Source: Sapria himalayana | Taxonomy: Eukaryota; Streptophyta; Magnoliopsida; Malpighiales; Rafflesiaceae | Reading direction: 5' to 3' | Assembly (NCBI GenBank): GCA_029783825.1 | Contig: JAREIK010003411.1 | Location: forward strand, 1,030,365-1,094,364 | Length of the DNA stretch: 64,000 nucleotides | Shown: positions 47,385 to 59,310 of the stretch, piece after piece | Numbering within the stretch: the stretch's first letter is position 1 | How the letters are laid out: each line of letters opens with the position of its first letter | The notes under the pieces: model-generated | The model's input: the letters and a program-made list of their open reading frames with translations, nothing else | Databases searched by the model: none | Told to the model about the DNA's origin: nothing | Made by a program: the position numbers and the translations under genes

Positions 47385-48136
47385 CAAGGAAGCACGGACA
47401 CGGCTCCCTACAGTCGTGTCCACGTGTTTGACACCTAGACATGTGGACACAGTACGAACACAGCACGAATACGTGTCCGATACGCCATGTGACATACTAT
47501 TAATCAATCCGTATCCGATACGCCACGTGGCGTATCGAATGGTTGCGTCGGCTGCTGTATCCATGCCGAGAGTGACCGATGTACGACTACGTCCAGTGGC
47601 CAACGTCGCCGCATGGGTGACATTGGCCACTCGACATAGGCGGCAGGCACAATATGTGGGGAGGTAGGGGGCGAGCGTGATTTGAGGAGGGGGGGGGGAG
47701 GCAGGCTCGGGCACAATTTGAGGGGGGAGGCAGGAGGCGGGCGCTATCTATGGAGATGCAGGGCTGGCATAAAATAAAATATTTTTATTTTATAAAATAA
47801 AAAAAATATATTTTTATATAATATAAGATAATTATAAAATATTATTTTATAAAATAAAATAATTATAAATATTATCTTTTAAAATAAAATAAAATACACT
47901 ATTTTTATTTTATAAAATAAAAAAATATATATTTATTTTATAAAATAAAATATTTTAATTTAATTTATTTCATTTTATAAAATACCTAATATTTATAAAA
48001 AAATAATCTTTATTTTTAATTTTATTTTTTTTTATCATGCCGTATTCTTGCCGTATTTATATCCTAGTTTTTTAGAATTTGTCGTGTCTCTGTATCCTGC
48101 TGTATCGTATTCTCGTGTCCGTGTCCGTGTTTCTTA
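47385..48136. mobile_element. Mutator-like non-autonomous element, copy 3 (752 bp)
   Basis: It begins CAAGGAAGCACGGACACGG, and the right end read inverted is TAAGAAACACGGACACGG. It is flanked by perfect 9-bp duplications GCCTTTCAC (47376-47384, 48137-48145). It is in the opposite orientation to copy 1, sharing the GATACGCCACGTGGCGTATC palindrome (47517) and the ATTTTATAAAATAAAA-rich core. This copy fixes the family as Mutator-like. Confidence 0.95.
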
Positions 48137-48152
48137 GCCTTTCACAACTATG

Positions 48153-49140
48153 GGGGAGAAGTGACTATAAACATGTTATTGACTTCTGATAGCATGGTGA
48201 TAGTTTATTGAGTTAGAGTTGATTTCTACTTTTTTATTGTGCTATATATTTAAGATTTTATGCGAGTTTATTATATCTTTATGTTCATCTCAAATGATAC
48301 ATATATATGATATAGTTTTTCAACTTTTTTGACTAAGCTAGAGAGGATCAGTGAGTCTGGACAAGTTTCCATTCATTATACACCATTCACTTGATTAGTT
48401 ATGCAGTTCCTAGGAGTGTTTTCATCTAAGGTTGAAGCTACAGAGAGAAAGAGAGAGCAAGAGAGAGAGAGAGCAATTAAAGAGGTTTTAAGAATTATAT
48501 TCTCATTTTCATTGTATAATGATTCTTCAATATTTTGTAACTAGATTTCATGAGACAGAAAGTTTCCTACCATAATAGAGTTTATTACAAAGTTGTTCGG
48601 TTTATATGAGGCATGTTAGTAGATACTAGAGAGAAATCTCATTGTTTTGCTAGTCTTAGTTTATGTAGGATCATTGTAGGAGGTAGAATCAACTCATTGA
48701 TAGTTGTTGAGTGTTGTTTTCAAAGAAGAGACCTAGAATACTATAAATAGTTGAGGGAGACAAACCATCAACCAAATATATTTAGGTGTCTTCATAGAGG
48801 CATCCCACCATAATCATTGTTAAAGGGGGATATTCAAGATTCATTTTCCATATCATTGCTCTTATATTTTATTCTTCTACTTCACACTCATAGATTGTTG
48901 ACTCATGAGTTAATACTCATTACATGTAATCACATTCTCTTGATTATCTTTTTGTATATTTATTGGATATTGTTGTAACTAATTGTCATCCTTTAAAAAT
49001 CATTGAATATAAAAGTATTCAATTTGGTTTATTTGTTCTTTCAATGTGTTTGACTTATTTTTGATTGTCTTGTTAGTTTTTTTTATGAGTTATCTATCTA
49101 GATAATTTAATTTTGATTTTATTGCTTTTGATATTTGTTT
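48153..49140 (+). repeat. Ty1/copia LTR region, 3' portion
   Basis: Continues the LTR interrupted at 46933. It holds a (GA)n tract at 48448-48475 and a promoter-like TATAAATA at 48742. The block AGTTAATACTCATTACATGT (about 48910) precedes the pre-integrase sequence, as in the other copies. Confidence 0.6.
48742..48749 (+). promoter_or_regulatory. Possible LTR TATA box
   Basis: TATAAATA in the context ACTATAAATAGTTGAGG, followed about 30-40 bp later by CCATCAACC. This fits an LTR promoter position, but it is a motif match only. Confidence 0.4.
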
Positions 49141-49710
49141 TTAGGATCAGAAGATTTTGAGGAATTTTTTTTTTGGGAATGAGCATGATTGGTTATATGT
49201 TTTTTTTATTTGATAGGATCTCTTACTAGTCATTTGAATTTGTTAGATTTTTTACTTATATATTTTCTATTTGGTTATTATACAATTATCAAGTTGAGAA
49301 ACCTTTGCTTGAGTCTGAAGGGTATTTCAATCATATAGTATAGGTGTATTAGTTAGGAAAGCTCATTAAAATTTTTTATTTTATTTGCCAGGCTAGTGAT
49401 AGTGAGGATTCAATTGATCTAATATACACAACATATGATGATCAAGTACATATGAGATTTGAAAGGATTTCAAGTATTTTGTTAATTTTATTAACAACTC
49501 TTCTGATTTTACTTGGTTATTTTTTTTATTCTAGATTATGTATTTTTTAAATATTTTTAATAATTTATAAATAATAAAAACTTGATTTAATAAAAGCTTT
49601 AAAAAAATGATAATTAATTCGAATATATGTCAGACAATGTTGATGCTTAACGCATGAATCATGGGTTCATACACTAAATTTTCTATATTGGCATTCCATT
49701 GTAGTGTGAG

Positions 49711-50182
49711 TAGAGGTGTTAAACGGGACGTGTCGGGCCGGTTCGACCCATTTTTTCTAGGCTTGATCGAGATTTCGTGCCGGGCCAGGCACGGTTTTGT
49801 GGAGTTTAGCCCGGCATGGACCCGCGGCACGATTCGCCATGCCGAACCCCTAATTCTAAAAAATTAGGGTTTTGACGCGCCCAAAATCCATAATTTAAAA
49901 AAATAGATTTTGGCGTGCCCGAAAGCCTAATTTTTAAAAAAATTAGGATTTGGGTGCTCCCAAAATCCTAATTTTTTAAAAAAATTTGATTTTAGCATGG
50001 TGTCGTGCCAACGGGCCATGGTACCATGCCGGGCCAGCCACGACACGAGGCCCGGTTGGCCTCGGCACGGTACGGCACGAACCCGGACACGGGAAATTAC
50101 TGTGCCGGGCCAGCCCAGGCACGGTCGAATCGTGCCGTGCCTCGTGCCAAGCTGGGCCGGCCCAACCCAGTTGGCACCTCTA
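49711..50182. mobile_element. Non-autonomous hAT element (472 bp)
   Basis: It starts TAGAGGTGTTAAACGGGAC, ends CAGTTGGCACCTCTA, and has flanks AGTGTGAG (49703-49710) and AGTGTGCG (50183-50190) matching at 7 of 8. It contains three near-identical AAAATCCTAATTTTTTAAAA blocks between 49.85 and 49.99 kb. It is inserted in copia integrase. Confidence 0.93.
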
Positions 50183-51245
50183 AGTGTGCGGTAGAAATAA
50201 AAAATAAACATTCAAATATTTTTTTTTGTTTTTTCCTAGTTTATGTCCTTTTAGATTTTGTATCATAAAGAGATATTGTTTAGCCAATCTCTCGTAGTTA
50301 TTGAGAGTACATACTTTGTTTTCAATCTCTCTCTTAGAAGAAATATGTCAACATCTAGGACCTCAAAGTATATATTTCTTAGATATTTCAATATCCAACG
50401 AGAGCAAATATATTTTTCACCAGTATCTGATAGAATTTTAGTAAGTGTTGATATTATTTTTTTAAATATAACTTATTTTTTAATGAGCATAGGAAGAGTG
50501 AATTTGAAAGTTACATCTAAACTCATTACTTTTCATTTTTCACCCTTAGTCTCACCTAGTCTAGAATATGATGTTATCTCTAAAAAGTCATCATATGTAT
50601 TAACAAGTTTAGATCATATTGATTTTAAATAGAGTAAGGTTACAAGAAATAGAAATATCTTTTATGTTTAGATGAAGTCGTAGTTCATAAGCTTTTCCTA
50701 GTGCATGATCATTTTAAGCTAGAAACTAAGAGACTCGATTAGTTAGGGCTTAAAGTTTATACTAGGAAAATGAAACATATGTAATCTATTTATACTAGAG
50801 ATTTCTTTCAAGAAGCTATATGATATTGTAGCTAACTATTCTAATCATGATCTTTTAATTATATTCTAGAAGAAATAAAAAAGTTGTACTTAATATTTAA
50901 TTTGATAAGTCTTGTCATACTAATATTTTATTATGAGATATTATCTCAATTAGGATGATATAAGATCATGATGAAAGAGATATATGTCTTCAATTCAAAT
51001 GTGTCTTAGGAATTAGTATCATACTATTTGAAAATATTTATTGTTATTTGTAAGTGAGTATTTACTATAATTAAAAATTCAGATGAGGTCCTTAATAAGA
51101 ATTATGTTGTGAAAATTTTTACTATAATAGTCTAGATGATCTTTGTATGAATTTTTATTTTACTGGTAGTATCTTACATATAGAGAATATATCAACTAAA
51201 CATAACAAATATATTTTTTATGAAGATCTTGTAGATGCGGTATAT

Positions 51246-51962
51246 CATAGTTATTTGAGGTACAAAATACATTGGCACCCAAATATCTTTTGGGACCTTG
51301 AGACTTAAAAATCTTTTGAGGCCTTGAGATGTGAGACATAATTAAGATGTAGATTTTTTTAGGCACACTTATATAATATGCTTAAAAATTATATATTTTA
51401 TTAAATATTATTTATAGTTTTTATATATTAATGAAATATAATCAAAATACATAAAATTAATTTTTAAAAACATAATTAGTATTTCTCATCAATATAAGTA
51501 TTTAAAGTTTGAAAATAAAATATTAAAATTTTAATAATCTAATATAGACATATATATATATATATGTATATATAAATAAATAAATACACACACACACATG
51601 TCTATATATGTATATGTATGGATATATATATATGTATATACATATACATATATGGACATACATATACATGCATGAACATACGTGTATATATATATATACA
51701 CATATGTATGCATATATGTAAATACTTGTATATATATATGGGTATACATGTATGTATATATCTATACATATATATGTTGATACATGTATATATATATATA
51801 TATGTATATATGCATGCATATATATATATATATGTATCCATATATGTGTATGTATATATACACAGACACACACACACATATATGTGTGTGTTTATCATAT
51901 CTATTTGTTGATTTATATATGTGTGTGTGCGTGTTTATCATATCTATTTGTTGATTTATATA

Positions 51963-51995
<33 letters not shown>

Positions 51996-52026
51996 GTTAA
52001 CATATAGATATATAGCTGTGTATATA

Positions 52027-52074
<48 letters not shown>

Positions 52075-52150
52075 AACATATAGATATATTGCTGTGTATA
52101 TATATATATTTATGTATATATATATATATGTTAACATATAGATATATAGC

Positions 52151-52211
<61 letters not shown>

Positions 52212-52383
52212 ATGAATGAGTTATCTCAACTTGTTCCAGAAGCAAGGCATGCGGGGGCTAGACCTTTTGGCACCTCGTGTGCCTTTTGAAAATTATCATG
52301 CCTTTCTCGAGGTTAGGCACTTTTGGCTTGGTGTCGTGCTGCTTAGTTTTAGACATATCTATGGCACATCTTTTATAACTATG
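51246..52383. mobile_element. CATAGTT-type TIR element in copia RT
   Basis: The left end CATAGTTATTTGAGGTAC and the right end, read inverted as CATAGTTATAAAAGATG, resemble the terminal repeats of the element at 46934. Flanks CGGTATAT and about GAAGTACAT are a worn duplication of the RT codons for VYM. The right part is GC-richer (GGGGGCTAGACCTTTTGGCACC) and resembles GCCTAGGCG-rich elements. Most of the interior is a TA/CA microsatellite. Confidence 0.7.
51545..52210. repeat. Complex TA/CA microsatellite
   Basis: Long (TA)n, (TG)n and TATG runs include two copies of a segment with TTTATCATATCTATTTGTTG (51889, 51933) and three copies of ATGTTAACATATAGATATAT (about 51993, 52070, 52128). [10 protein letters not shown] open frames on both strands are artefacts. 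Confidence 0.95.
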
Positions 52384-53516
52384 TGAAGTACATGTAGTAT
52401 TCACCTTGGTTTATAGTGGAATAATTAGATGTAGATTGTAGATTGTGGATGATATTGTATGCAGTATACCTTGAAGTAATTACTGAGAGTATGATCTGTA
52501 AGGTTTTTACATATTATTTTGTTTGGTTACCATTGATATGTTATTGAATTTTCTTTGTTTTTTTTTGGCGAAGTTGTGATGATATAGTAATTTTGTTTCG
52601 TGCACGTGGATAATATTTTGGTCATAGGAGATGATGTGTTAGGGATTTTTTAATTCAAAGAATATTTTCAATGATATTTTCAGATGAATAATTTTGGAAG
52701 ATTCAAATATTTTTTTGGCATAGAAGTGGTGTATTTTAGGAGAAATATTATCTTGTCACAAATGAGGTATGTATTGAATACTCTTATAGGTGTTGGACTA
52801 TTAGATTGGGTTCTAGTTAATATTTTTTATTAATCTATATATTAAATTTACTCATGATAGGACCAATTCAATTGATGTTATTAGTCGTGGTTACAATGTT
52901 TATATGCAATTAGTATAAGTTGTGATTTCTTATATGATATTTGACTTGTTTATTTGCTTAAAATATTATACATACTGAGATATACCAAGAAGTTTTTAGA
53001 GGTTGAAATATCTTTTAGTGATCATGTGTACTTGTAGTTAGTCTGATACTTATATTTGAGTTGGACACTAACTTGTAATGAGAAAAAGTTTATGATAGGG
53101 TTTTGTTATTTTCTTTTTGATAAACCTTATTCCTGGGAAAGTAATAAATCAATCATTATTTTGAGATTTAATTTATAAACAAAGTTTAGAGTGATGATGA
53201 TAGTCATTTGTAAGATAATTGGGATTTGACATATACTCAATGAGATTAGTTTTTTATTTTTTTTTCTCATTACTGTGATAGTTATACATCAATGCATGTG
53301 ATATCCCATTCTAGTGTTTCATGAGTGAATGAAGTATGTAGTGGTAGATATTTTTTTTCTCAAGAAGAAGATTCATGATGTGATCTTTTTGGTAATTATA
53401 TTTAGATAGTAAAGCAATTAGTGAATATTTTTATTGAAATCTTAAAAAGAAATGACATTTACTTTTTTTTTCTCTAAGTTTGGTATTTTGTATTTTTATA
53501 CACAAGCTTGCTAGGG

Positions 53517-53760
53517 GCGTTGTAGCCTTGTAGCCTTTTTATTTTTTGTTTTTATTATTTTACTTTATTGCACTATGGGTGGGAGAACCCAATATATAGG
53601 TTATTCCTATTTGATATGCTTTTTTGTATTAAGTGTTTTCTTTGCACCATTTATTATTTTGGAGTTTATTTAGTTTGTTTATGTGACCTTGAACTTTAAC
53701 ATAAATAATAAATCAATTTTATTTAAAATAATTATTTAAATTAAATTATATAATATAATT
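53517..53760 (+). repeat. Ty1/copia LTR start, truncated
   Basis: It begins after the polypurine-type tract, with GGGTGGGAGAACCCAATATA (53578) and CCTTGAACTTTAACAT (53687). After about 240 bp it runs into TIR-element interior, marking the junction of a tandem duplication. The same LTR segment recurs at 59.10-59.31 kb. Confidence 0.7.
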
Positions 53761-53904
53761 TTATCAATAGTTTTTATAATTTAATAAAATTCAATCATGT
53801 AAATTAAATCAACATAAAAATAAAACATAATTAGCATTTTTTATCAACACAAGTATATAATGTTTGAAAATAAAATAATACAATTTTAATTATCCAATAT
53901 TAAT

Positions 53905-53932
53905 ATATATGTATAAATATATATGTATAAAT

Positions 53933-53964
<32 letters not shown>

Positions 53965-54265
53965 GGACATTAACGTATACACACACGAATATGTGTGTAC
54001 ACATATATACATATGTGTACATATGTATACATATATGTACATACTTATATATATATATATAAATATGTATACATATATATATATATATACATATATGTAT
54101 ATACGCACACACATTTGTATCCATATGTATGTATATATACATATATGTGTATGTATATATGTTTACATTTATGTATATGTTGATTTATGTGTATACATAC
54201 ATACATACATATATATATATATATGTATACATATAAATATCTACATATATATGTATATATCTATG
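53905..54265. repeat. TA/CA microsatellite, second unit
   Basis: ATATAC/ATATGT runs like those at 51.5-52.2 kb but shorter, lacking the ATGTTAACATATAG triplication. Confidence 0.95.
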
Positions 54266-54433
54266 AAACAACTATCTCAGTTTGTTCCAGAAGCGAGGTG
54301 TGCCTGGGCTAGACTTTCTAACACCTCGTGCATCTTTTAAAAATTATTGTTCCTCCCTTGAGGTGAGGCACTTTTGTCCTGGTGTTGTGGTGCCTGGGCT
54401 TTAGGAATGTCTGAGGTACATCGTTAATAACTA

Positions 54434-55549
54434 TGAGATATACATGGAGCATTCACCTTGGTTTCTAGTAGAATAATTAGATGCAAATTGCAGATTGTGG
54501 ATGACATTGTATGCCTTGAAGCAATTATCGAGCATATGACGTGAGATTTTTACATGTAGTTTTTAGTTTGGTTATCACTGTTATATTATTGAATTTTCTT
54601 CGTTTTTTGGTGATGTGATGATATAGTGATTTTTTTTTTTGCTTACTTGTATAATATTTTGGTGATAAGAGATGATGTGTCAGGAATTATCTAACTCAGA
54701 GTATTTTTAGATTTAGTTCTAGGCAAATAATTATGAAAGACTCAAATATTTTCTTGACATAGAAGTGATGTATTTTAGGAGAGATATTATTTTGTCATAA
54801 ATAAGGTTTGTACTAAATACTTTTATAGGCTTTGGACTATTGGATTGTGCTGTATTAAATATTTTTATTAAAATATGTATTGAATTTATTCCTGATAGGA
54901 CCATTTCAATTAATGATATTACTTATAAGAGTGAAATAGAAGATTAATTATATAATTATTAATAGATTAGATATCTTATATGCAATCAATATAAGTTGTG
55001 GTTTCCTAGAATTTACTTGACATGTTTACTTGGTTAAAGTGTTTCACATACTGAGATATTAAAATTTTCAGAGCTTGAGATATATTTTAGTGATCATTAG
55101 TGTTTGTAGTTAGTTTGATGCCTCGAGTTGGGCACCAACTTGAAATGAGAAAAAGTATGATAGAGTTTTATTAATTTTTTTGGTCATAAACATAGCTCTT
55201 GGAAAAGTAATAGGTAGATAATTATTTTGAGATTTAATATATAAGAAGAGTTTAGTGTGATGACGATAGTTGTTTGTGAGATAACTGAGATTTAACATCT
55301 ACTCATTGAGATTAGTTCTTTAATTTCTTTTTTCATTATTCATTGATATGATAGTTAGATATTAATGTATGTGATATCCAATTTGGTGTTTCACGAGTGA
55401 ATGAAGTATGTAAAGATAGATATCTTTTTTTCTCAAGAAAAAGATTCACGATGTGATTTTTACTGTAATATATATCTAGAAGGTAAAACAATCAATTAAT
55501 ATTTTTACTTAAGTTATATAGAGATATTGCACCTTATTTTTTTTCCAAG
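54434..55549 (+). pseudogene. Ty1/copia RT-RNase H relic, duplicated unit
   Basis: EIYMEHSPWFLVE at 54.45 kb continues the RT start. LYALKQLSSI-like sequence is at 54.51 kb, and YLYNILVIRDD stands where YVDD is expected (54644). The LKYFLDIEVMYF-like block is at 54.74 kb, with RNase H-side sequence to the hAT insertion at 55550. It parallels 52.38-53.46 kb closely. Confidence 0.75.
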
Positions 55550-58500
55550 TAGAGGTATCAAATGGGCCAGGCCGGCCCTGCCCCTCTCGAGGCACGGCAT
55601 GTTCGGTAGTGCCTGGCTCGACATGGCATGGGAATGACCCTTGCCCATGCCCGTGCCGTGTCGTGCTATGCTGATGCAAATTGGGCCTTGTGCTGGGCTA
55701 GGCACAGCCTGGTACTGAGGCTTGTGGGCGCGATTTCTCAGCACGAGCCAAGAAACCACCAAACGAATCAGAAAATTCTGTTGGGTCTATGGGCCCCAAT
55801 TCGGACATGTGGTTTTTTCAACCAAGGTCCAAGTCCACCTGGTCAAGCCCCAACGATAAAATTTAAAAAAAAAATTAAAAATTTTGAATTTAAGTCGTTG
55901 GATTTCCCTTCCAACGGCTATTGAGCAGAATTCGACGACTCACATGATTCTGTCCCAAATAATTAATTAAAATTAATAAAAAATTTAAAAAAAATTAACT
56001 TTTTTTTTTAAAAATTCATATTATTATTTTATAAACCATCTCTCTCTCTAATATTTATGTTTTTAAAAAACATAAATATCTCATATCTCATTCTCTCGCT
56101 CTCTCTCTCCTAAATTTTGCTCTCTTGGAATTTTAGCTCGGCTTTTCGGGACTCGTAACTTGGACTCGGTTTTCATTGGTGTTTGGATTGAACTTTATAT
56201 TTGTGGTGCACATGTTTTATCCTGTTTTACAGGTATTATATTTTTTAGTTTTTTTTAATTTAGTTAACTATTTACTTAGATTAAAAAATAATTAGTCTTT
56301 CATTTTTTTTCTCTCTCTACTATATCTGCTTGTCTAAAAAAATATAAAAAATTATAAATAATAATTTAATTAACAAACAAAAATGAAATTAATTTAAATT
56401 TAGAAAATAAAAATTCTACGCAAATGTTCGATACTATTGAAACTTTGGTTTCTTCTGTTATCTCGATCCAATCATCAAAAAAACAAAAAATGTGAAGTAT
56501 TTTTGTAGTTTGGACTCACTTCAATATAAAAAAATAAAATAATATTAAGGGTGTGGAAGAAAAAATGACAGTGTAAATATTATAGGAAAATTTTAACTTG
56601 TAAGAGTACGTGTGGAACTGAGCACCTTATGACGCATGTTGAATTATGCACTAAAAAATATGGTGCATTAGATCCTAGGCAAACCCAACTCAGTGGTGGA
56701 TTTTTTGAGGTTGGATTCAGTTCAGTCTCAAAGTTTATACTCTTCATATACTACATCGAGTAGGGAAGGTATGACATGGTCAAATTTATCACTACGATGA
56801 GTCTTTTGATCAAATTTTCTGAGGATCAAAGGGTAGTGAGTGTCATGCAGAAATATTTTCAGCATGTTTATCATAGGATTCCTAGGTTCACATATAGGAA
56901 TGACATACTAAAATATTATAAGTTAGAAAAAAAATAATAATTTATGAATTTATAGTATATAGTGGAGTGATGTCTGTGATGTCTGATATCTGACCAATTC
57001 ACGACTATGTATCTTATTCATGCCTCACTGCCTATTATGTAGATTTAAAGTTGACTCTAAATAAAAAAATTTTAGGATTTTTTGAGATTCTTCATTCTAA
57101 TGATGACCTGACCATTTGTGAGTACATACTGAAGATCTTTAGAGAATATAAAATTCAAAATAAAATTTTTTGTATCATATTCGATAATGTAGCTAATAAT
57201 ATAGTAGAAATTAACATGTTTGTTAGAAATATTAGAGACGAACCATTAGGAGAGATTTTTCATGTTTGATATATGTGTCACGTGATTAACCTGATTATAC
57301 AAGTGAGGATGAAAGTGTGTTCTTACGTTTTAGAAAATATATGTAACTAACTAAAATATATTCGTATGCCTTGCAGATAATAGAAGTTTGGTAGTCTTTG
57401 TTTGTATGTGAATTTTAAGAAGAAAAAATTCAATCGGATATGAGATATCATTTAAATTATATTTACCTGATATTAGAGTCATGTGTTGGACACGAATACG
57501 TGATATTTGACTCCATCAATAATAAGAGTGACTCTCTTATTATTGCCGATACTAACTATGTTACATGAATTTTATTTATGAAATTCTTGAAGATTTTTTA
57601 TGATTCGACGAATATGTGTTCGTTAGCTTATACTCTCATGACTTGCATTGTACTCAGGTGCACATGCAATATTAGTAGCATGTTTAAGAAGTTTCAAGAT
57701 GACTTGACACTTAGACATATGGTTGTAGAGATGAAAATCAAGTACTTAAAGTACTGGTTCACTATTTTATCCCTTTATTATCTGGTTGTCTACATAGATC
57801 CTAGAGTTAAAGTGAAAGGGATAAATAATATTTTGATTTATATTTTCTCGTGCATGAACCTGGAAGACCCACCTGAAGGGTTCATTCATAAGAAGTTGAC
57901 TGAGCTTTTCACATACAACAATACTATGTATGGTGGTAATATTAGTGAGGCTCTGGGTACGGATATTGATACCATATTCTGAGATAACTTTTCCATTCAG
58001 TTAGTAAGGGGGAAATTATGAAATGAATCATCGAATAGGAGTGAGCTGTCTTGGTACTTAAATACTGATTACTACTCAATCTTATCATATTCTAATACTG
58101 AGAATCTTGATATATTATAGTGGTGAAAATTATACGAGTCTATCTTTCTCGTGCCAGTTAAGATGACACGGGATCTACTGACTCCTCCGGTGTTGAGCGT
58201 AACATCAGAGTTTTTTTTTATGTTGAGGTTATCTTAGGTGGTGAATGTGATTTTAGATAGAAGATCGAGATTATGTCCAGATATTGTTGAGGTTGTATTA
58301 TTCATGAAGGATTCGAGGATTTGAACTTGAGCATCCAAAATCGTGCTGAGATTGGGACTGCAGCAAAAGTAGAGAAGTTGATTATCGATGATGATCCATA
58401 TGATAGTGATTTTGATATTAAGATTGAGGATGATACGACGATAGATGATTAATGATATTGCCGCTTGACGCTTGATGGTTGATAATTGCGATACTTATGT

Positions 58501-59048
58501 TGATTCAAATTTTTGATTTCGATGTACTCATTTTTATTTACTTTGTATTTATCTATTTAGTCTGGTTTGTTTTGGTTTTGTCAATTGTGTTTCAGAATTT
58601 TTTGTGTTTATTTAATTTTTGGTTGTGATTTATGAATGATGCTTGAAAGTTGAAACTTAAATATTTATTTATTTTTATTTTCATTTTGCATTCAATTTAA
58701 AATTTTATTTATATTTAAATTTTAATATTTTATTAATTCATATATAAATTGAAATTTTAATTCTATTTAATAAAAAGTAAAAACAAATAACATAAAGAAA
58801 ACTATTAACTTATTAAAAATTTACAATTTATAATTTAAAAATTTTTAAATATAATATAATTAATTATTACATAAAAACAAATAATTTAATTAAAAAAATT
58901 TTAATTTTTAAAATCTGGCCCATACGCATTTAATACGGCACGGTTAAAAACAAGCTGGGCCTACGGGCCTTGCCAAGCCTGGCCCGAAGAAACAATGCTC
59001 TGTTGGGCAACCTAAAATTAGGCCGGCTCTGCCCGTTTGACACATTTA
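55550..59048 (+). mobile_element. hAT transposon copy C (3.5 kb)
   Basis: It starts TAGAGGTATCAAATGGGCC and ends CCGTTTGACACATTTA. The flanks TTTCCAAG (55542-55549) and CCTTCAAG (59049-59056) agree at 5 of 8, with transitions only, and interrupt the copia polypurine region. Transposase is on the plus strand. It is older than copies A and B by the state of its ends and genes. Confidence 0.85.
56420..58452 (+). pseudogene. hAT transposase, copy C
   Basis: Blocks in order are FDTIETLVSSVISIQSSKKQ and VVWTHFNI of the BED finger (56.43-56.53 kb), GTEHLMTHVELCTKKYG (56.61 kb), SDI followed by TGA in place of Trp at the first catalytic site (56.99 kb), KILGFFEILH and FCIIFDNVANN with the second acid (57.06-57.2 kb), CHVINLIIQ-like (57.28 kb), SSMFKKFQDDLTLRHMVVEM (57.67 kb), EALGTDIDTIF (57.95 kb) and MTRDLLTPPVLSVTSE of the dimerisation region (58.16 kb), then an acidic tail. 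It has several frameshifts and stops. Confidence 0.88.
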
Positions 59049-59310
59049 CCTTCAAGTTTGACATTTTTGATTTTTGCACACAAGCTTGCTAAGGATGTTG
59101 CAACCTTTTACTTTTTTGTTTTTATTGTTTTACTTTATTGCATTATGGGTGGGAGAACCCAATCTATTTAATTTTCTCTTTATATAGGTGTTTTACTTGC
59201 ACCATGTATTATTTTGGAGTTTATTTAGTTTGTTTGCGTGGCCTTGAACTTTAACATAAACAATAAGTCAATTTTGTTTAAAAAAATTATTTAAATTAAA
59301 TTATGTAATA
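59049..59310 (+). repeat. Ty1/copia polypurine tract and LTR start
   Basis: Resumes the sequence cut by hAT C: CAAGTTTGACATTTTTGA, ACAAGCTTGCTAAGGATGTTG, then GGGTGGGAGAACCCAATCTA (59147) and CCTTGAACTTTAACAT (59243). Confidence 0.75.

Larger units (their letters stand above)
46934..48152. mobile_element. TIR element with CATAGTTGTGAAAG ends (1.2 kb)
   Basis: It has perfect 14-bp terminal inverted repeats: CATAGTTGTGAAAG (46934) and CTTTCACAACTATG (48139-48152). GGGAGAAG occurs at 46926-46933 and 48154-48161, an 8-bp duplication with one extra G on the right. The interior is GC-rich (CCAAGGCG, GCGAGGCGCC) with a GAGCTC-rich patch at 47.11-47.22 kb. A Mutator-like element sits in its right end. 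No transposase is present. The superfamily is uncertain, probably hAT-like from the 8-bp duplication. Confidence 0.85.
49141..53516 (+). pseudogene. Ty1/copia pol relic 5 with two internal insertions
   Basis: The pre-integrase/integrase start is at 49.27-49.6 kb, interrupted by a small hAT at 49711. Integrase and linker run to 50.9 kb. RT starts at DLVDAVY (51.22-51.245 kb), is interrupted by the TIR element 51246-52383, and resumes EVHVVFTLVY-like. HVDNILVIGDDVLG stands where YVDD is expected (52603), followed by FKYFFGIEVVYF-like RNase H-side sequence (52.70 kb) and a polypurine-type ACAAGCTTGCTAGGGGCGTTG (53500-53520) before the next LTR. Confidence 0.75.
53761..59310 (+). repeat. Second unit of a tandem duplication (first unit about 51.39-53.76 kb)
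   Basis: It repeats, in order, the A+T-rich TIR-element interior (TTTTTATAATTTAATAAAAT, CATAATTAGCATTTTTTATC), a TA/CA microsatellite, TCTCAGTTTGTTCCAGAAGC, the element right end AATAACTATG (54433), copia RT/RNase H, the polypurine tract and the LTR start. Only this unit carries hAT copy C (55550-59048). Confidence 0.8.

Noticed and set aside
51523..54340. Frames of alternating Ile-Tyr and Cys-Val
   Set aside because: Microsatellite translation.
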